Below, in pieces: positions 1 to 6,873 of a stretch of 12,910 nt of DNA. Source of the stretch: JBKHDT01 sp046541195 (GTDB lineage Bacteria; Pseudomonadota; Gammaproteobacteria; Halothiobacillales; Halothiobacillaceae); NCBI GenBank assembly GCA_046541195.1, contig JBKHDT010000064.1, positions 1-12,910 of the forward strand, written 5' to 3'. Under the pieces are notes generated by a model. That model was not told the DNA's origin, did no database searches, and worked only from the letters and a program-made list of their open reading frames with translations. Each line of letters starts with the position of its first letter. Positions within the stretch are counted from its first letter, which is position 1. The translations under genes were made by a program, and so were the position numbers.

Positions 1-6
1 GGATGT

Positions 7-33
7 GATGCGGTTTGCTACGCGCACCGCATC
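7..33. repeat. Palindromic repeat (hairpin) at left edge
   Basis: Arms GATGCGGT (7-14) and ACCGCATC (26-33) pair perfectly over 8 bp around an 11-nt loop that can form a further GC/GC pair. The unit lies beyond the 3' end of the leftward ABC transporter gene. Read on the minus strand it begins GTAGG followed by the arm, like the REP-like elements elsewhere in this window. This layout resembles small dispersed intergenic palindromes seen in many gammaproteobacteria. No T-run follows either side, so a classical intrinsic terminator is not supported. Confidence 0.6.
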
Positions 34-39
34 CTACGG

Positions 40-90
40 TTTTGCCCGATGCGCCTTCCCACCGCCATTCCGGATTTTGCCCGATGCGCC
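40..90. repeat. 16-bp direct repeat pair
   Basis: The 16-mer TTTTGCCCGATGCGCC occurs at 40-55 and again at 75-90, 35 bp apart. The second copy continues into a complete REP-like hairpin (79-107). The first copy has only the left arm, so it looks like a truncated or decayed copy of the same element. Confidence 0.7.
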
Positions 91-107
91 CTGCGGCCTT
101 ATCGGGC
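79..107. repeat. REP-like palindromic element (left copy)
   Basis: Outer arms GCCCGAT (79-85) and ATCGGGC (101-107) pair over 7 bp. Inner arms GCC (88-90) and GGC (95-97) close a 4-nt loop, CTGC. Read on the minus strand the order is GCAGG, outer arm ending in GAT, AAGGCC, loop, GCGC, second arm. This is almost the same architecture as the two elements at 12808-12840 and 12857-12889. The outer-arm differences between left and right copies are paired on both sides of the stem, as expected if the folded form is conserved. It sits about 24 bp downstream of the ABC transporter stop, a typical REP position. It could help stabilise the mRNA 3' end or end transcription. Confidence 0.7.
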
Positions 108-130
108 CTGCGGGTTCGGTGCCGATTGCC

Positions 131-1969
131 TCAATGTGCTTGCCCGCCGTAGAGCTTCTGGTAGACGCCGCCGGCCTGGAGCAGGGTGTCGTGATCACCC
201 TGTTCGATGATCCGGCCGTTGTCGAACACCAGCGCGCGGTCAGCCTGACGTACCGCACTGAGCCGGTGCGCGACGATCAGGGTGGTGCGATCGGCCAGAA
301 AATCCTGCATGGCGGCATGCAGCCGGGCTTCGGTCTGGGTGTCCAGTGCCGAGGTGGCCTCGTCGAGGATCACGATCTTCGGGTCGGAGAGGATCATCCG
401 TGCCACCGCCAGGCGTTGGCGCTGGCCACCGGAAAGTCGGACGCCCTGGTTGCCGACCATCGTGTCCAGCCCTTCGGGCATCTGCTCGATCACCGCGCGC
501 AGTTGCGCGACCTCCAGAGCGTCCCAGAGTCGCTGTTCGGGCATGTCTTCGCCCAGGGTCAGGTTGTTGCGGACGGTGTCATTGAAAAGGGCAGGGTGCT
601 GGAGCACCACGCCACAATGGGCGCGCAGCGTCTCCAGGCCGATGCGTGTGACGGGGATGCCTTCGATGAGGATTTCACCGCGCTGCGGGGTGTACATGCC
701 CAGCAGGCACTGGACGAGCGTGGATTTGCCGCCCCCGCTGGCACCGACCAGTGCCACCTTTTCGCCCGGTGCGATATCCAGGCTGACCCCGTTGAGCACG
801 GCGTTGTCTGGCTTGTAGGCAAAATGCAGGTCTTCGATGCGGATGCCGACGGTCCTGCGATGCAGAAAAGGATCTTCCAGTGCCGGGTAGACCGGTTCTC
901 GTTCGAGCGCCAGCAGGCCATTGAGCCGGTGCAGGGCGGCCTGTGCGCCGTAATAGCCGTACTGGACCGAGAGCAGTTCCTGTACCGGTCCCATCATGAA
1001 CCACAGGTAGCCGAAGACCGCGATCATCTGTCCGATGGAAAGATCCGAGAACACCACCGTCAGCATGGCCGCAGCCCGGAAAATGTCGAAGCCGAACAGG
1101 AACACCAGGAACGACACGCGGCTGGCGGCATCGCTTTTCCAGGCGAAGGCGACCGCGTGATCACGCACGTTGCGGGCGCGATCCACCACCCGGGCGATGT
1201 AGTGGCGCTCCCGGTTGGCCGCGCGCAGCTGGGCAATGGCATCGAGCGTTTCGGTGAGTGACTGCTGGAACAACTCGAATGCGCTGTTTTCCCGGCGCTT
1301 GAGTTCCTTGACGCGCTTGCCGAGGACCATGGTGAACCAGATGACCACCGGGTTCATGAACAGGATGATCAGCGCCAGCTGCCAGTGCAGCCACAGCAGG
1401 ATGGCGGCCGCGCCGACCAGTGACAGCAGCGAGACCAGAAAGCGGCTGACCGTCACACCCAGAAACTGGTCGATGGTTTCGATGTCGGTGACGAATCTTG
1501 ACGAGACGGCGCCACCGCCGAGGGACTCGTATTCCGACATCGACACCGTCGACAGCCGGCCGAGAAGTACATGCCGAAGGCGGAAGGAAATGTCCTTGCT
1601 GATTCGGGTGAACTGACGTGTCTGGATGACGTTCAGCAACAGTGCGGTGAGTCGCAGCAGCAGGGTCAGGATCGTGATCGCCACAATGTAGAGGATCGGG
1701 CCGTGCCATTCGGTTGGGAACAATCCGTTCATCGTGCTGACCAGCATGCCAGGCTTGTCCAGCAGCACCTCGTCCACCAGCAGCGGCAGCAGCAGGGGCA
1801 GGGGCACGGCGGCCATCGCCGCCAGGATGGCCACGACCTGGGCTATGGTCAGCTCCCGTCGATGGGCCAGCATCATCCGTCCGATGCGTCGCCAGTCATA
1901 GCGGTCCGGTTGGGTGGGGGATGCTTCCTCCAGGGGCAGGGCAATCTGCTCGGTACGTGCCTGGCTCAT
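131..1969 (-). CDS. ABC exporter, fused permease and ATPase (MsbA/MdlB-like), substrate unknown
   Basis: This is a 612-residue half-transporter of the type I exporter class, expected to work as a dimer in the inner membrane and use ATP to move a substrate outward. After a polar N-terminus, hydrophobic segments lie near residues 42-65, 92-114, 177-215 and 285-325, consistent with the six-helix transmembrane domain. The ATPase half starts near residue 375. It has Walker A GASGGGKST (409-417), a Q-loop in VVLQHPALF, signature LSGGQRQR (512-519), Walker B IVILDEATSALD (from 532) and the switch His568 in AHRLS. All catalytic motifs are intact, so it should be active. The ATG at 1969 gives a full-length N-terminus. 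prmB lies 172 bp upstream on the same strand, with a strong hairpin between, so co-transcription is uncertain. The substrate (lipid, peptide or drug) cannot be read from sequence alone. Confidence 0.93.
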   Translation of the reverse strand: MSQARTEQIALPLEEASPTQPDRYDWRRIGRMMLAHRRELTIAQVVAILAAMAAVPLPLLLPLLVDEVLLDKPGMLVSTMNGLFPTEWHGPILYIVAITILTLLLRLTALLLNVIQTRQFTRISKDISFRLRHVLLGRLSTVSMSEYESLGGGAVSSRFVTDIETIDQFLGVTVSRFLVSLLSLVGAAAILLWLHWQLALIILFMNPVVIWFTMVLGKRVKELKRRENSAFELFQQSLTETLDAIAQLRAANRERHYIARVVDRARNVRDHAVAFAWKSDAASRVSFLVFLFGFDIFRAAAMLTVVFSDLSIGQMIAVFGYLWFMMGPVQELLSVQYGYYGAQAALHRLNGLLALEREPVYPALEDPFLHRRTVGIRIEDLHFAYKPDNAVLNGVSLDIAPGEKVALVGASGGGKSTLVQCLLGMYTPQRGEILIEGIPVTRIGLETLRAHCGVVLQHPALFNDTVRNNLTLGEDMPEQRLWDALEVAQLRAVIEQMPEGLDTMVGNQGVRLSGGQRQRLAVARMILSDPKIVILDEATSALDTQTEARLHAAMQDFLADRTTLIVAHRLSAVRQADRALVFDNGRIIEQGDHDTLLQAGGVYQKLYGGQAH

Positions 1970-2006
1970 GAGTCTCGGGGGTCCGGCGGTCTGATGGTGG
2001 ATGGGG

Positions 2007-2039
2007 CGTCCCCGGCGGGCGAGCCGGCTCTCGGGGACG
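2007..2039. repeat. Strong hairpin between prmB and the ABC transporter gene
   Basis: Arms CGTCCCCG (2007-2014) and CGGGGACG (2032-2039) pair perfectly over 8 bp. Inside, CGG (2016-2018) can pair with CCG (2024-2026). It lies in the 172-bp gap 3' of prmB and 5' of the ABC transporter gene, both leftward. No T-tract follows on either strand, so it is not a classical intrinsic terminator. It could be an attenuating or mRNA-stabilising structure. Confidence 0.5.
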
Positions 2040-2141
2040 GATCGGCAGTTTACGATGCGGGTCGGCGCGTTGCGTCCACCGCCCGCGGCCGGTCGGTTCC
2101 CGCGCGGCGGGCCGGCTTATTCGCGGGGAACTGGCCGGGCG

Positions 2142-3113
2142 TCAGCCGGCGTCCTGCCCGTCTGCGTGGTCGCCGGGGCGTCGGGTGGCGCGCCAGCTGC
2201 GCAGGCTGGCGGCATCAATGGCAAAGATGCCTTCGCCGCCGTTTTCCAGGTTGACCCATTCGACCGGCACGCCGGGCAGTTGTTCTTCCAGCCAGTGGGC
2301 GCTGTTGCCGACCTCGACAAACAGCCAGCCATGTTCGTTCAGGTGGTCCGGCGCCTGCTCCAGCAGCCGTTCCACGAGGGCCAGCCCGCGTTCGGGCGCA
2401 AACAGCGCATGGGCCGGCTCGTGGTGGAACTCGGCTGGCAGGTCCTCGGCCTCTTCCTGCGCGACGTAGGGCGGGTTGCTGATGATCAGGTCGAAGCGGG
2501 CATCGCCGAGGCCCTCCAGCAGGTCGGACTGGATCAGTTCGATGCGCTCGCCAAGCTGGTAGTCGTTCACATTGCGCGCCGCCACGGCCAGCGCGCCGGG
2601 GTCAATGTCGCTGGCGGTAATGCTGGCGTCCTCGAAATACCGTGCGAGCGCGATGGCCATGCAGCCGGAACCGGTCCCGACGTCGAGTGCCGAACGGACG
2701 GACCCGGCGGGCATCCAGGCCTCGAACCGCTGCATGATCAGCTCGGCAAACGGCGAGCGGGGGATCAGCACCCGCTCGTCCACGTAAAACGGCAGGCCGG
2801 CGAACCAGATCCGGTTGACCAGGTAGGCAGTGGGCTTGCGGGTTTCGCAGCGCAGCCGGATGTTCTCTACGACTGCCGCCCGCTCGCTTTCGGTCACCCG
2901 GGCGGACCACCAGCTTTGCTCCAGGTCGATGGGCAGGCGCAGGGTTTCCAGCACCAGCCAGGCGGCTTCGACCAGATAGCTCTGGGTGCCGTGGCCGAGA
3001 AACAGCTCGTACTCGTCGAATCGGCTGGCGGCCCAGCGCGCCAGGTCCAGGATGGTCTGCAGGTTCTCGCTGTCGGTCGGGAAGCCTTGGGGTGCGGCGG
3101 TCGGATCACTCAT
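2142..3113 (-). CDS. prmB: 50S ribosomal protein L3 glutamine N5-methyltransferase
   Basis: This 323-residue protein belongs to the PrmB/HemK family, which uses S-adenosylmethionine to methylate the side-chain amide of a glutamine; PrmB acts on ribosomal protein L3 in the cytoplasm. The N-terminal helical substrate-recognition part (about 1-130) contains the RKPTAYL element and the VLIPRSPFAELI segment typical of PrmB. The SAM-binding motif DVGTGSGCMA starts at residue 144. The catalytic NPPY motif, which holds the glutamine amide, is at 213-216. Length is close to the roughly 310 residues of E. coli PrmB. The C-terminus carries a short basic/polar extension after GIFAID that looks poorly conserved. 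The gene diverges from psd across 124 bp. PrmC (the release-factor enzyme) is the main alternative, but the RSPFAELI segment and the longer N-terminus favour PrmB. Confidence 0.93.
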   Translation of the reverse strand: MSDPTAAPQGFPTDSENLQTILDLARWAASRFDEYELFLGHGTQSYLVEAAWLVLETLRLPIDLEQSWWSARVTESERAAVVENIRLRCETRKPTAYLVNRIWFAGLPFYVDERVLIPRSPFAELIMQRFEAWMPAGSVRSALDVGTGSGCMAIALARYFEDASITASDIDPGALAVAARNVNDYQLGERIELIQSDLLEGLGDARFDLIISNPPYVAQEEAEDLPAEFHHEPAHALFAPERGLALVERLLEQAPDHLNEHGWLFVEVGNSAHWLEEQLPGVPVEWVNLENGGEGIFAIDAASLRSWRATRRPGDHADGQDAG

Positions 3114-3142
3114 GGGTTCGTCTCGGCGGGGCGGTTAGCGGG

Positions 3143-3148
3143 TATGAT
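3143..3148 (+). promoter_or_regulatory. Possible -10 element in the prmB-psd divergent gap
   Basis: TATGAT lies 89 bp upstream of the psd start, inside the near-palindrome GTATGATAC (3142-3150). That sequence also offers TATCAT on the minus strand, toward prmB. No convincing -35 box is visible at 16-18 bp in either direction, so this is a weak prediction based on position and a single hexamer. Confidence 0.3.
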
Positions 3149-3237
3149 ACGCAAGTTGGGAACCGAATCACGCGGCGCCGTTGCAGGCATGGCGCGTGCC
3201 GTCCGGCCCATGGATGCATTTGGCAGCGAGGATCGAG

Positions 3238-4227
3238 ATGAACCAGGAAAACGAAGGCCCGAAAACGGGCCGCAAGGACAGCTTCTGGAGACTGGCGGGC
3301 GTGTCTTCGCAGTATGTCCTGCCGCATCACCTGATCTCCCGGGTCGTCCTGGCCATGACGCGATGGCGCGTGCCCCTGGTGCCGTGGATGATCCGTCGCT
3401 TTGTCTCGATCTTTGGGGTGAATCTGGACGAGGCCGAGCAATCGGACCCCGCGGCCTACCCGAGTTTCAACGAGTTCTTCACGCGGGCGCTCAGGCCCGG
3501 GGTCCGGCCGATGCCGGTGTTCGACCCGGAGGATCGGGTGCTGCTTTCCCCCGTGGACGGCCGGATCAGCCAGCTCGGCAGCATCGGGCATGGCCGGGTG
3601 CTGCAGGCCAAGGGGCGTCACTACTCGCTGGTGGAGCTGCTCGGCGGTGATCTGGACGTGGCGGAGCCGTTCCTTCACGGCCAGTTCGTGACGATCTACC
3701 TCTCTCCGAGCGATTACCACCGGGTACACATGCCTTGCGCCGGGCGGTTGAAGCAGATGATCCACGTGCCGGGACGACTGTTTTCCGTCTCGGCCCTGAC
3801 CGTGCGCAGCGTCGACCGAATCTTTACCCGCAACGAACGGGTCGTCACCGTCTGGGATACCCCGCACGGGCCGATGGCGATGGTGCTGGTGGGGGCGATC
3901 AATGTCGGGGCCATCGAAACGGTCTGGTCCGGGCTGGTCACGCCGCCACGCGGGCGCCTGGTGTCCGGGTGGTCCTATGGTGGCGACACGGGCATCGAGG
4001 TCAACCTGCAGGCAGGGCAGGAAATGGGCCGCTTCAATCTGGGTTCGACCGTGATCCTGATTACCCCGCCGGGTCACGAGTGGCACGAGCGCTGGCAGGC
4101 GGGTGGGCGGATTCGCCTGCACGAGCCGCTGGCCGGCCCGGTGGTTGCCGAACCCGATGCCGGCGGGCAGCAGGATCAGGATGATCAGGACGATTCGGGC
4201 GTTTCGCCGGCGGCGAACGCCTCCTGA
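3238..4227 (+). CDS. psd: Phosphatidylserine decarboxylase proenzyme
   Basis: Psd decarboxylates phosphatidylserine to phosphatidylethanolamine at the inner membrane. It self-cleaves at an LGST serine to give a beta chain and an alpha chain carrying the pyruvoyl cofactor. Here LGST is at residues 268-271, so Ser270 is the predicted cleavage site. The other triad residues are visible as Asp107 in SPVDG and His164 in the SPSDYHRVHMPC block (156-167). The 329-residue length matches the E. coli enzyme (322). The ATG at 3238 has a GAGG about 7 nt upstream; an in-frame TTG at 3181 would add 19 residues with no homology to the family and was not used. The last 20 or so residues are Asp/Gln-rich and look unlike the conserved domain. 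The gene diverges from prmB and converges on epmA with 44 bp between stops. Confidence 0.96.
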   Translation: MNQENEGPKTGRKDSFWRLAGVSSQYVLPHHLISRVVLAMTRWRVPLVPWMIRRFVSIFGVNLDEAEQSDPAAYPSFNEFFTRALRPGVRPMPVFDPEDRVLLSPVDGRISQLGSIGHGRVLQAKGRHYSLVELLGGDLDVAEPFLHGQFVTIYLSPSDYHRVHMPCAGRLKQMIHVPGRLFSVSALTVRSVDRIFTRNERVVTVWDTPHGPMAMVLVGAINVGAIETVWSGLVTPPRGRLVSGWSYGGDTGIEVNLQAGQEMGRFNLGSTVILITPPGHEWHERWQAGGRIRLHEPLAGPVVAEPDAGGQQDQDDQDDSGVSPAANAS

Positions 4228-4231
4228 CCCA

Positions 4232-4249
4232 CCCGGCGCGCTGTCCGGG
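4232..4249. other. Short hairpin between convergent psd and epmA
   Basis: CCCGG (4232-4236) pairs with CCGGG (4245-4249) in the 44-bp convergent gap. A second small hairpin, TTCGCC/GGCGAA (4203-4217), lies at the very end of the psd reading frame. Neither has a T-run, so they are only candidates for a bidirectional transcription end. Confidence 0.25.
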
Positions 4250-4271
4250 CAGCAGTCCAGGTCATGGCGCG

Positions 4272-5261
4272 TCAGAGGCGGCCGTAGTCGAATGCGAGCA
4301 CGGCCTGGATCCTGTCAACGCCCGCGCAGGTCATCAGGAGTCGATCGAAACCGACCGACAGCCCCGCGCAGTCGGGCAGTCCGGATTCCAGGGCGGCCAT
4401 GAAGCGTGCATCCATGCGCGTGGGCGCCTCGCCGCGCGCGTTTCGCCGGCGGGCTTCGTCCGCGAAGCGGCGGCGCTGTTCGCCTGCGTCGGTCAGCTCC
4501 TGGTAGCCATTGGCCAGCTCCAGCCGGCCCTGAAAGATCTCGCAACGTTCGGCAACTTGATTTCCCTGCCCGTCCTGGCGGGTGCGGGCCAGGGCCGCCT
4601 GATCGGCAGGAAACGCGCACAGGACGGTGAAATGATCTTGCGAAAAGCAAGCCTGGACGACTTCGCTGAGCAACAGGTCAAGCCAGTCGCTGCGGTCGAG
4701 ATCGGCCGACTCGTGCAGCCTGAGGCCCGATGCTTCCGCGCAGGCGGCCAGCTCGGTAGGCGAGGCCACGAACGGGTCAAGGCCGGTTGTCTGCCAAAAG
4801 GCGTCGCGGTAGGTCAGGCGGCGAATCGGCAATGGCGGCAGGCCGGCCGTCCTGCGCAGCTGCTGGAACAGCTCGAGCGTGGCACCGACCATCCCGTCGA
4901 GGTCGTACCCCGGCAGGTACCACTCGAGCATGGTGAACTCAGGGTTGTGTCGGGTGCCGGTCTCACCGGCCCGGAAGACCTTGCACAGTTGCCAGATCGG
5001 ACCGCTGCCGGCGGCAAGCAGCCGCTTCATGTACAGCTCGGGCGAGGCCTGCAGGGACAGCGGCGCGCCCTGCGTGTCGTGCGCATTGACGGCAAGGTTC
5101 TCGATGTGCGCGTCGTGGTTGGCGCCCGGTGTGAGCAGCGGGGTCTCGACTTCGAGTACCGCGCGCTCGTCCATGAAGGCGCGCAGCGCCCGCAGCATTC
5201 GGGCCCTGAGATGCAGGACGGCCGGGTCACAGCCCGGCCGCCAGTCAGTCGTTTCGGTCAT
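4272..5261 (-). CDS. epmA: Elongation factor P--(R)-beta-lysine ligase
   Basis: EpmA (also PoxA, GenX or YjeA) is a truncated class II lysyl-tRNA synthetase paralogue that lacks the anticodon-binding domain and attaches (R)-beta-lysine to Lys34 of EF-P. This 329-residue protein is all catalytic core. It has class II motif 2 around residues 96-115 (FRAGETGTRHNPEFTMLEWY), and motif 3 in GLSVGFDRLLM (300-310). Length equals that of the family (E. coli 325). The ATG at 5261 is chosen because it lies 16 nt after the efp stop; a start at 5324 would overlap efp by 47 bp and add a non-conserved 21-residue leader. It is the second gene of an efp-epmA operon. The residue matching E. coli Ala298, which sets preference for beta-lysine over lysine, appears to be Ser302 here. 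Confidence 0.95.
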   Translation of the reverse strand: MTETTDWRPGCDPAVLHLRARMLRALRAFMDERAVLEVETPLLTPGANHDAHIENLAVNAHDTQGAPLSLQASPELYMKRLLAAGSGPIWQLCKVFRAGETGTRHNPEFTMLEWYLPGYDLDGMVGATLELFQQLRRTAGLPPLPIRRLTYRDAFWQTTGLDPFVASPTELAACAEASGLRLHESADLDRSDWLDLLLSEVVQACFSQDHFTVLCAFPADQAALARTRQDGQGNQVAERCEIFQGRLELANGYQELTDAGEQRRRFADEARRRNARGEAPTRMDARFMAALESGLPDCAGLSVGFDRLLMTCAGVDRIQAVLAFDYGRL

Positions 5262-5277
5262 GGGCTCAGGCTGTCGA

Positions 5278-5847
5278 TCAGCCCTTGACCCGCCCGAGAT
5301 ATTCGCCCGTGCGGGTGTCGACACGCAGTACTTCGCCGACCTCGATGAACAGGGGTACCTTCACGACCGCGCCGGTCTCAAGATAGGCCGGCTTGGTGCC
5401 GCCCGTGGCGGTGTCGCCCCGAATGCCGGGGTCGGTCTCGGTGACGGTCAGTTCGACGTGATTGGGCGGGGCCACGGCGATGGGGGCGCCATTCCAGAGC
5501 GTCAGCGTGCAGACATCCTGCTCCTTGAGCCATTGCTTGGCATCCCCGAGGGCGGATTCGTCCGCGGCGAGCTGCTCGAAGGTTTCGGGATTCATGAAAT
5601 GCCAGGAATCGCCGTCGTTGTAGAGATATTGCATTTCGACGTCGAGCACGTCCGCAGCCTCGATGCTCTCGCCGGACTTGAATGTCCGCTCGATGACACG
5701 TCCGGTCTTGAGGTTGCGCAGCTTGACGCGGTTGAAGGCCTGCCCCTTGCCGGGCTTGACGAATTCGTTCTCGATGATCGCCGCCGGATCGCCGTCGAGC
5801 ATGACCTTCAGGCCGCCCCGGAACTCGTTGGTGTTGTAGGTCGCCAT
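5278..5847 (-). CDS. efp: Translation elongation factor P
   Basis: EF-P binds the ribosome between the P and E sites and speeds peptide-bond formation at consecutive prolines. The 189-residue protein has the usual three beta-barrel domains. The modification loop reads VKPGKGQAF, placing the acceptor at exactly Lys34 as in E. coli. Conserved stretches include FKSGE, YLYNDGDSWHFMNPETFEQ in domain II and ETDPGIRGDTATGGTKPA in domain III. The lysine acceptor and the adjacent epmA and epmB genes indicate the beta-lysine pathway rather than arginine rhamnosylation (which uses an arginine acceptor). It is the first gene of a leftward efp-epmA unit, and its start is 21 bp from the divergent epmB start. 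A small stem-loop overlaps its Shine-Dalgarno sequence. Confidence 0.98.
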   Translation of the reverse strand: MATYNTNEFRGGLKVMLDGDPAAIIENEFVKPGKGQAFNRVKLRNLKTGRVIERTFKSGESIEAADVLDVEMQYLYNDGDSWHFMNPETFEQLAADESALGDAKQWLKEQDVCTLTLWNGAPIAVAPPNHVELTVTETDPGIRGDTATGGTKPAYLETGAVVKVPLFIEVGEVLRVDTRTGEYLGRVKG

Positions 5848-5849
5848 AA

Positions 5850-5864
5850 ACAGGGTTTTCCTGT
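5850..5864 (-). promoter_or_regulatory. Efp Shine-Dalgarno within a small stem-loop
   Basis: On the minus strand ACAGG and CCTGT form a 5-bp stem around an AAAAC loop, ending 2 nt before the efp ATG. The AGGA Shine-Dalgarno lies in the 5' arm, 11 nt from the start codon in linear form. The stem could mask the site, or shorten the effective spacing. A -10-like TAGAAT on the minus strand (5890-5895) would give a leader of about 35 nt, but no good -35 box is visible. Confidence 0.35.
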
Positions 5865-5868
5865 ATCA

Positions 5869-6873
5869 ATGAAAAAAATAGAAGCCCGGATTCTAGCCGA
5901 AATGCCCCAGAACGCACAGTGCGACCCGGCCGACAAGGCACCGCATGACGACCTCAGAGCCCTTGTCGGTCAGCGCGTGGACGCCGGGGCCGACCGGAGT
6001 TTTCCCTTCCGGGTGACCGCGCATGTTCTCGGGCAGGTGCGCAACTGGCAGGGGGGCGATCCGGTACTGGGCCAGTTTCTGCCCGTGGCAGAGGAAAACC
6101 GCAAGGTGCCGGGATTCGGTACCGACCCGGTGGGGGATCTGGCGGCGCGAAAGCAGCCTGCGCTACTCCAGAAATATGCGGGCCGCGCGTTGCTGATGGT
6201 CACCGGCCGATGTGCGGTGCATTGCCGGTACTGCTTTCGGCGGCATTTTCCCTACGACGCCGGGCTGCTGGACGAGCCGGGCATCGAGCAGGCGCTGGCG
6301 CCAGTGCAGGGTGACCCGTCGATCACGGAGGTGATCCTCAGCGGGGGTGACCCGCTGATCCTGTCGTCCCGGCGCTGGGTGCAGCTGGTTCGCCGCATCG
6401 AGGCAATCGGGCATGTGCGCCGGTTGCGGATTCATTCGCGCGTGCCGACGGTCCTGCCGGATCACCTGGACGATGGGCACTTTGCTGCGCTGGCCGAAAG
6501 CCGTCTGCGTGTCGTGCTGGTGGCGCATGTCAATCATCCGGACGAGCTTGATGACAAGTCCCGGGCCGTTTTCGAGGCCTTTTCGCGGGCGGGTGTCACC
6601 TGTCTTAACCAGTCGGTGTTGCTGGCTGGCGTCAACGATCGCGTGGATGTCCTTGCGCGGCTCAGCGAAGCGCTATTTGATCAGGGGGTCCTGCCGTACT
6701 ATCTTCACCAGCTGGACCAGGTCGCCGGCGCCGCCCACTTCGAGGTTCCGGTCGCCGTCGGCTGCCAGCTGGTCAAGGCGCTTCGCGCGCGGTTGCCCGG
6801 CTACCTGGTGCCGCGTTACGTGTTCGAAGAGGCTGGCGCCCCGGCAAAGACGCCGATTGACTGCTCCGGCTGA
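5869..6873 (+). CDS. epmB: EF-P lysine 2,3-aminomutase (radical SAM)
   Basis: EpmB (YjeK) converts (S)-lysine to (R)-beta-lysine, the group EpmA then attaches to EF-P. The 334-residue protein carries the radical SAM cluster motif CxxxCxxC as Cys115, Cys119 and Cys122, in a context (GRCAVHCRYCFRRHFPY) nearly identical to E. coli EpmB. SGGDPL (158-163) is the SAM-contact motif. Lys327 in GAPAKTP aligns with the PLP-binding lysine of lysine 2,3-aminomutases. Other family blocks are RLRIHSR, LNQSVLL and LPYYLHQLDQVAGAAHF. Start choice is unsure: ATG 5869 lacks a clear Shine-Dalgarno, and an in-frame ATG at 5902 would drop 11 residues. No start further upstream is plausible because the gene would run into efp. 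The N-terminal part before the SFPFRV block is shorter than in E. coli. Confidence 0.95.
   Translation: MKKIEARILAEMPQNAQCDPADKAPHDDLRALVGQRVDAGADRSFPFRVTAHVLGQVRNWQGGDPVLGQFLPVAEENRKVPGFGTDPVGDLAARKQPALLQKYAGRALLMVTGRCAVHCRYCFRRHFPYDAGLLDEPGIEQALAPVQGDPSITEVILSGGDPLILSSRRWVQLVRRIEAIGHVRRLRIHSRVPTVLPDHLDDGHFAALAESRLRVVLVAHVNHPDELDDKSRAVFEAFSRAGVTCLNQSVLLAGVNDRVDVLARLSEALFDQGVLPYYLHQLDQVAGAAHFEVPVAVGCQLVKALRARLPGYLVPRYVFEEAGAPAKTPIDCSG

Noticed and set aside
5..1261. Long open frame opposite the ABC transporter gene
   Set aside because: Lies fully antisense to a gene with complete ABC motifs; its translation shows no domain and is typical of GC-rich shadow frames.
3181..3237. TTG start for psd at 3181
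   Set aside because: Adds 19 residues not typical of Psd, and the ATG at 3238 has its own GAGG ribosome-binding site.
2001..3650. 549-codon plus-strand frame across prmB and psd
   Set aside because: Overlaps prmB in antisense and the conserved start of psd in another frame; no recognisable domain.
5262..5324. Upstream start for epmA at 5324
   Set aside because: Would overlap efp by 47 bp and add a non-conserved leader; ATG 5261 gives the family length.
4879..5868. Upstream extension of the epmB frame
   Set aside because: It would run antisense through efp and epmA; EpmB homology starts only after 5869.
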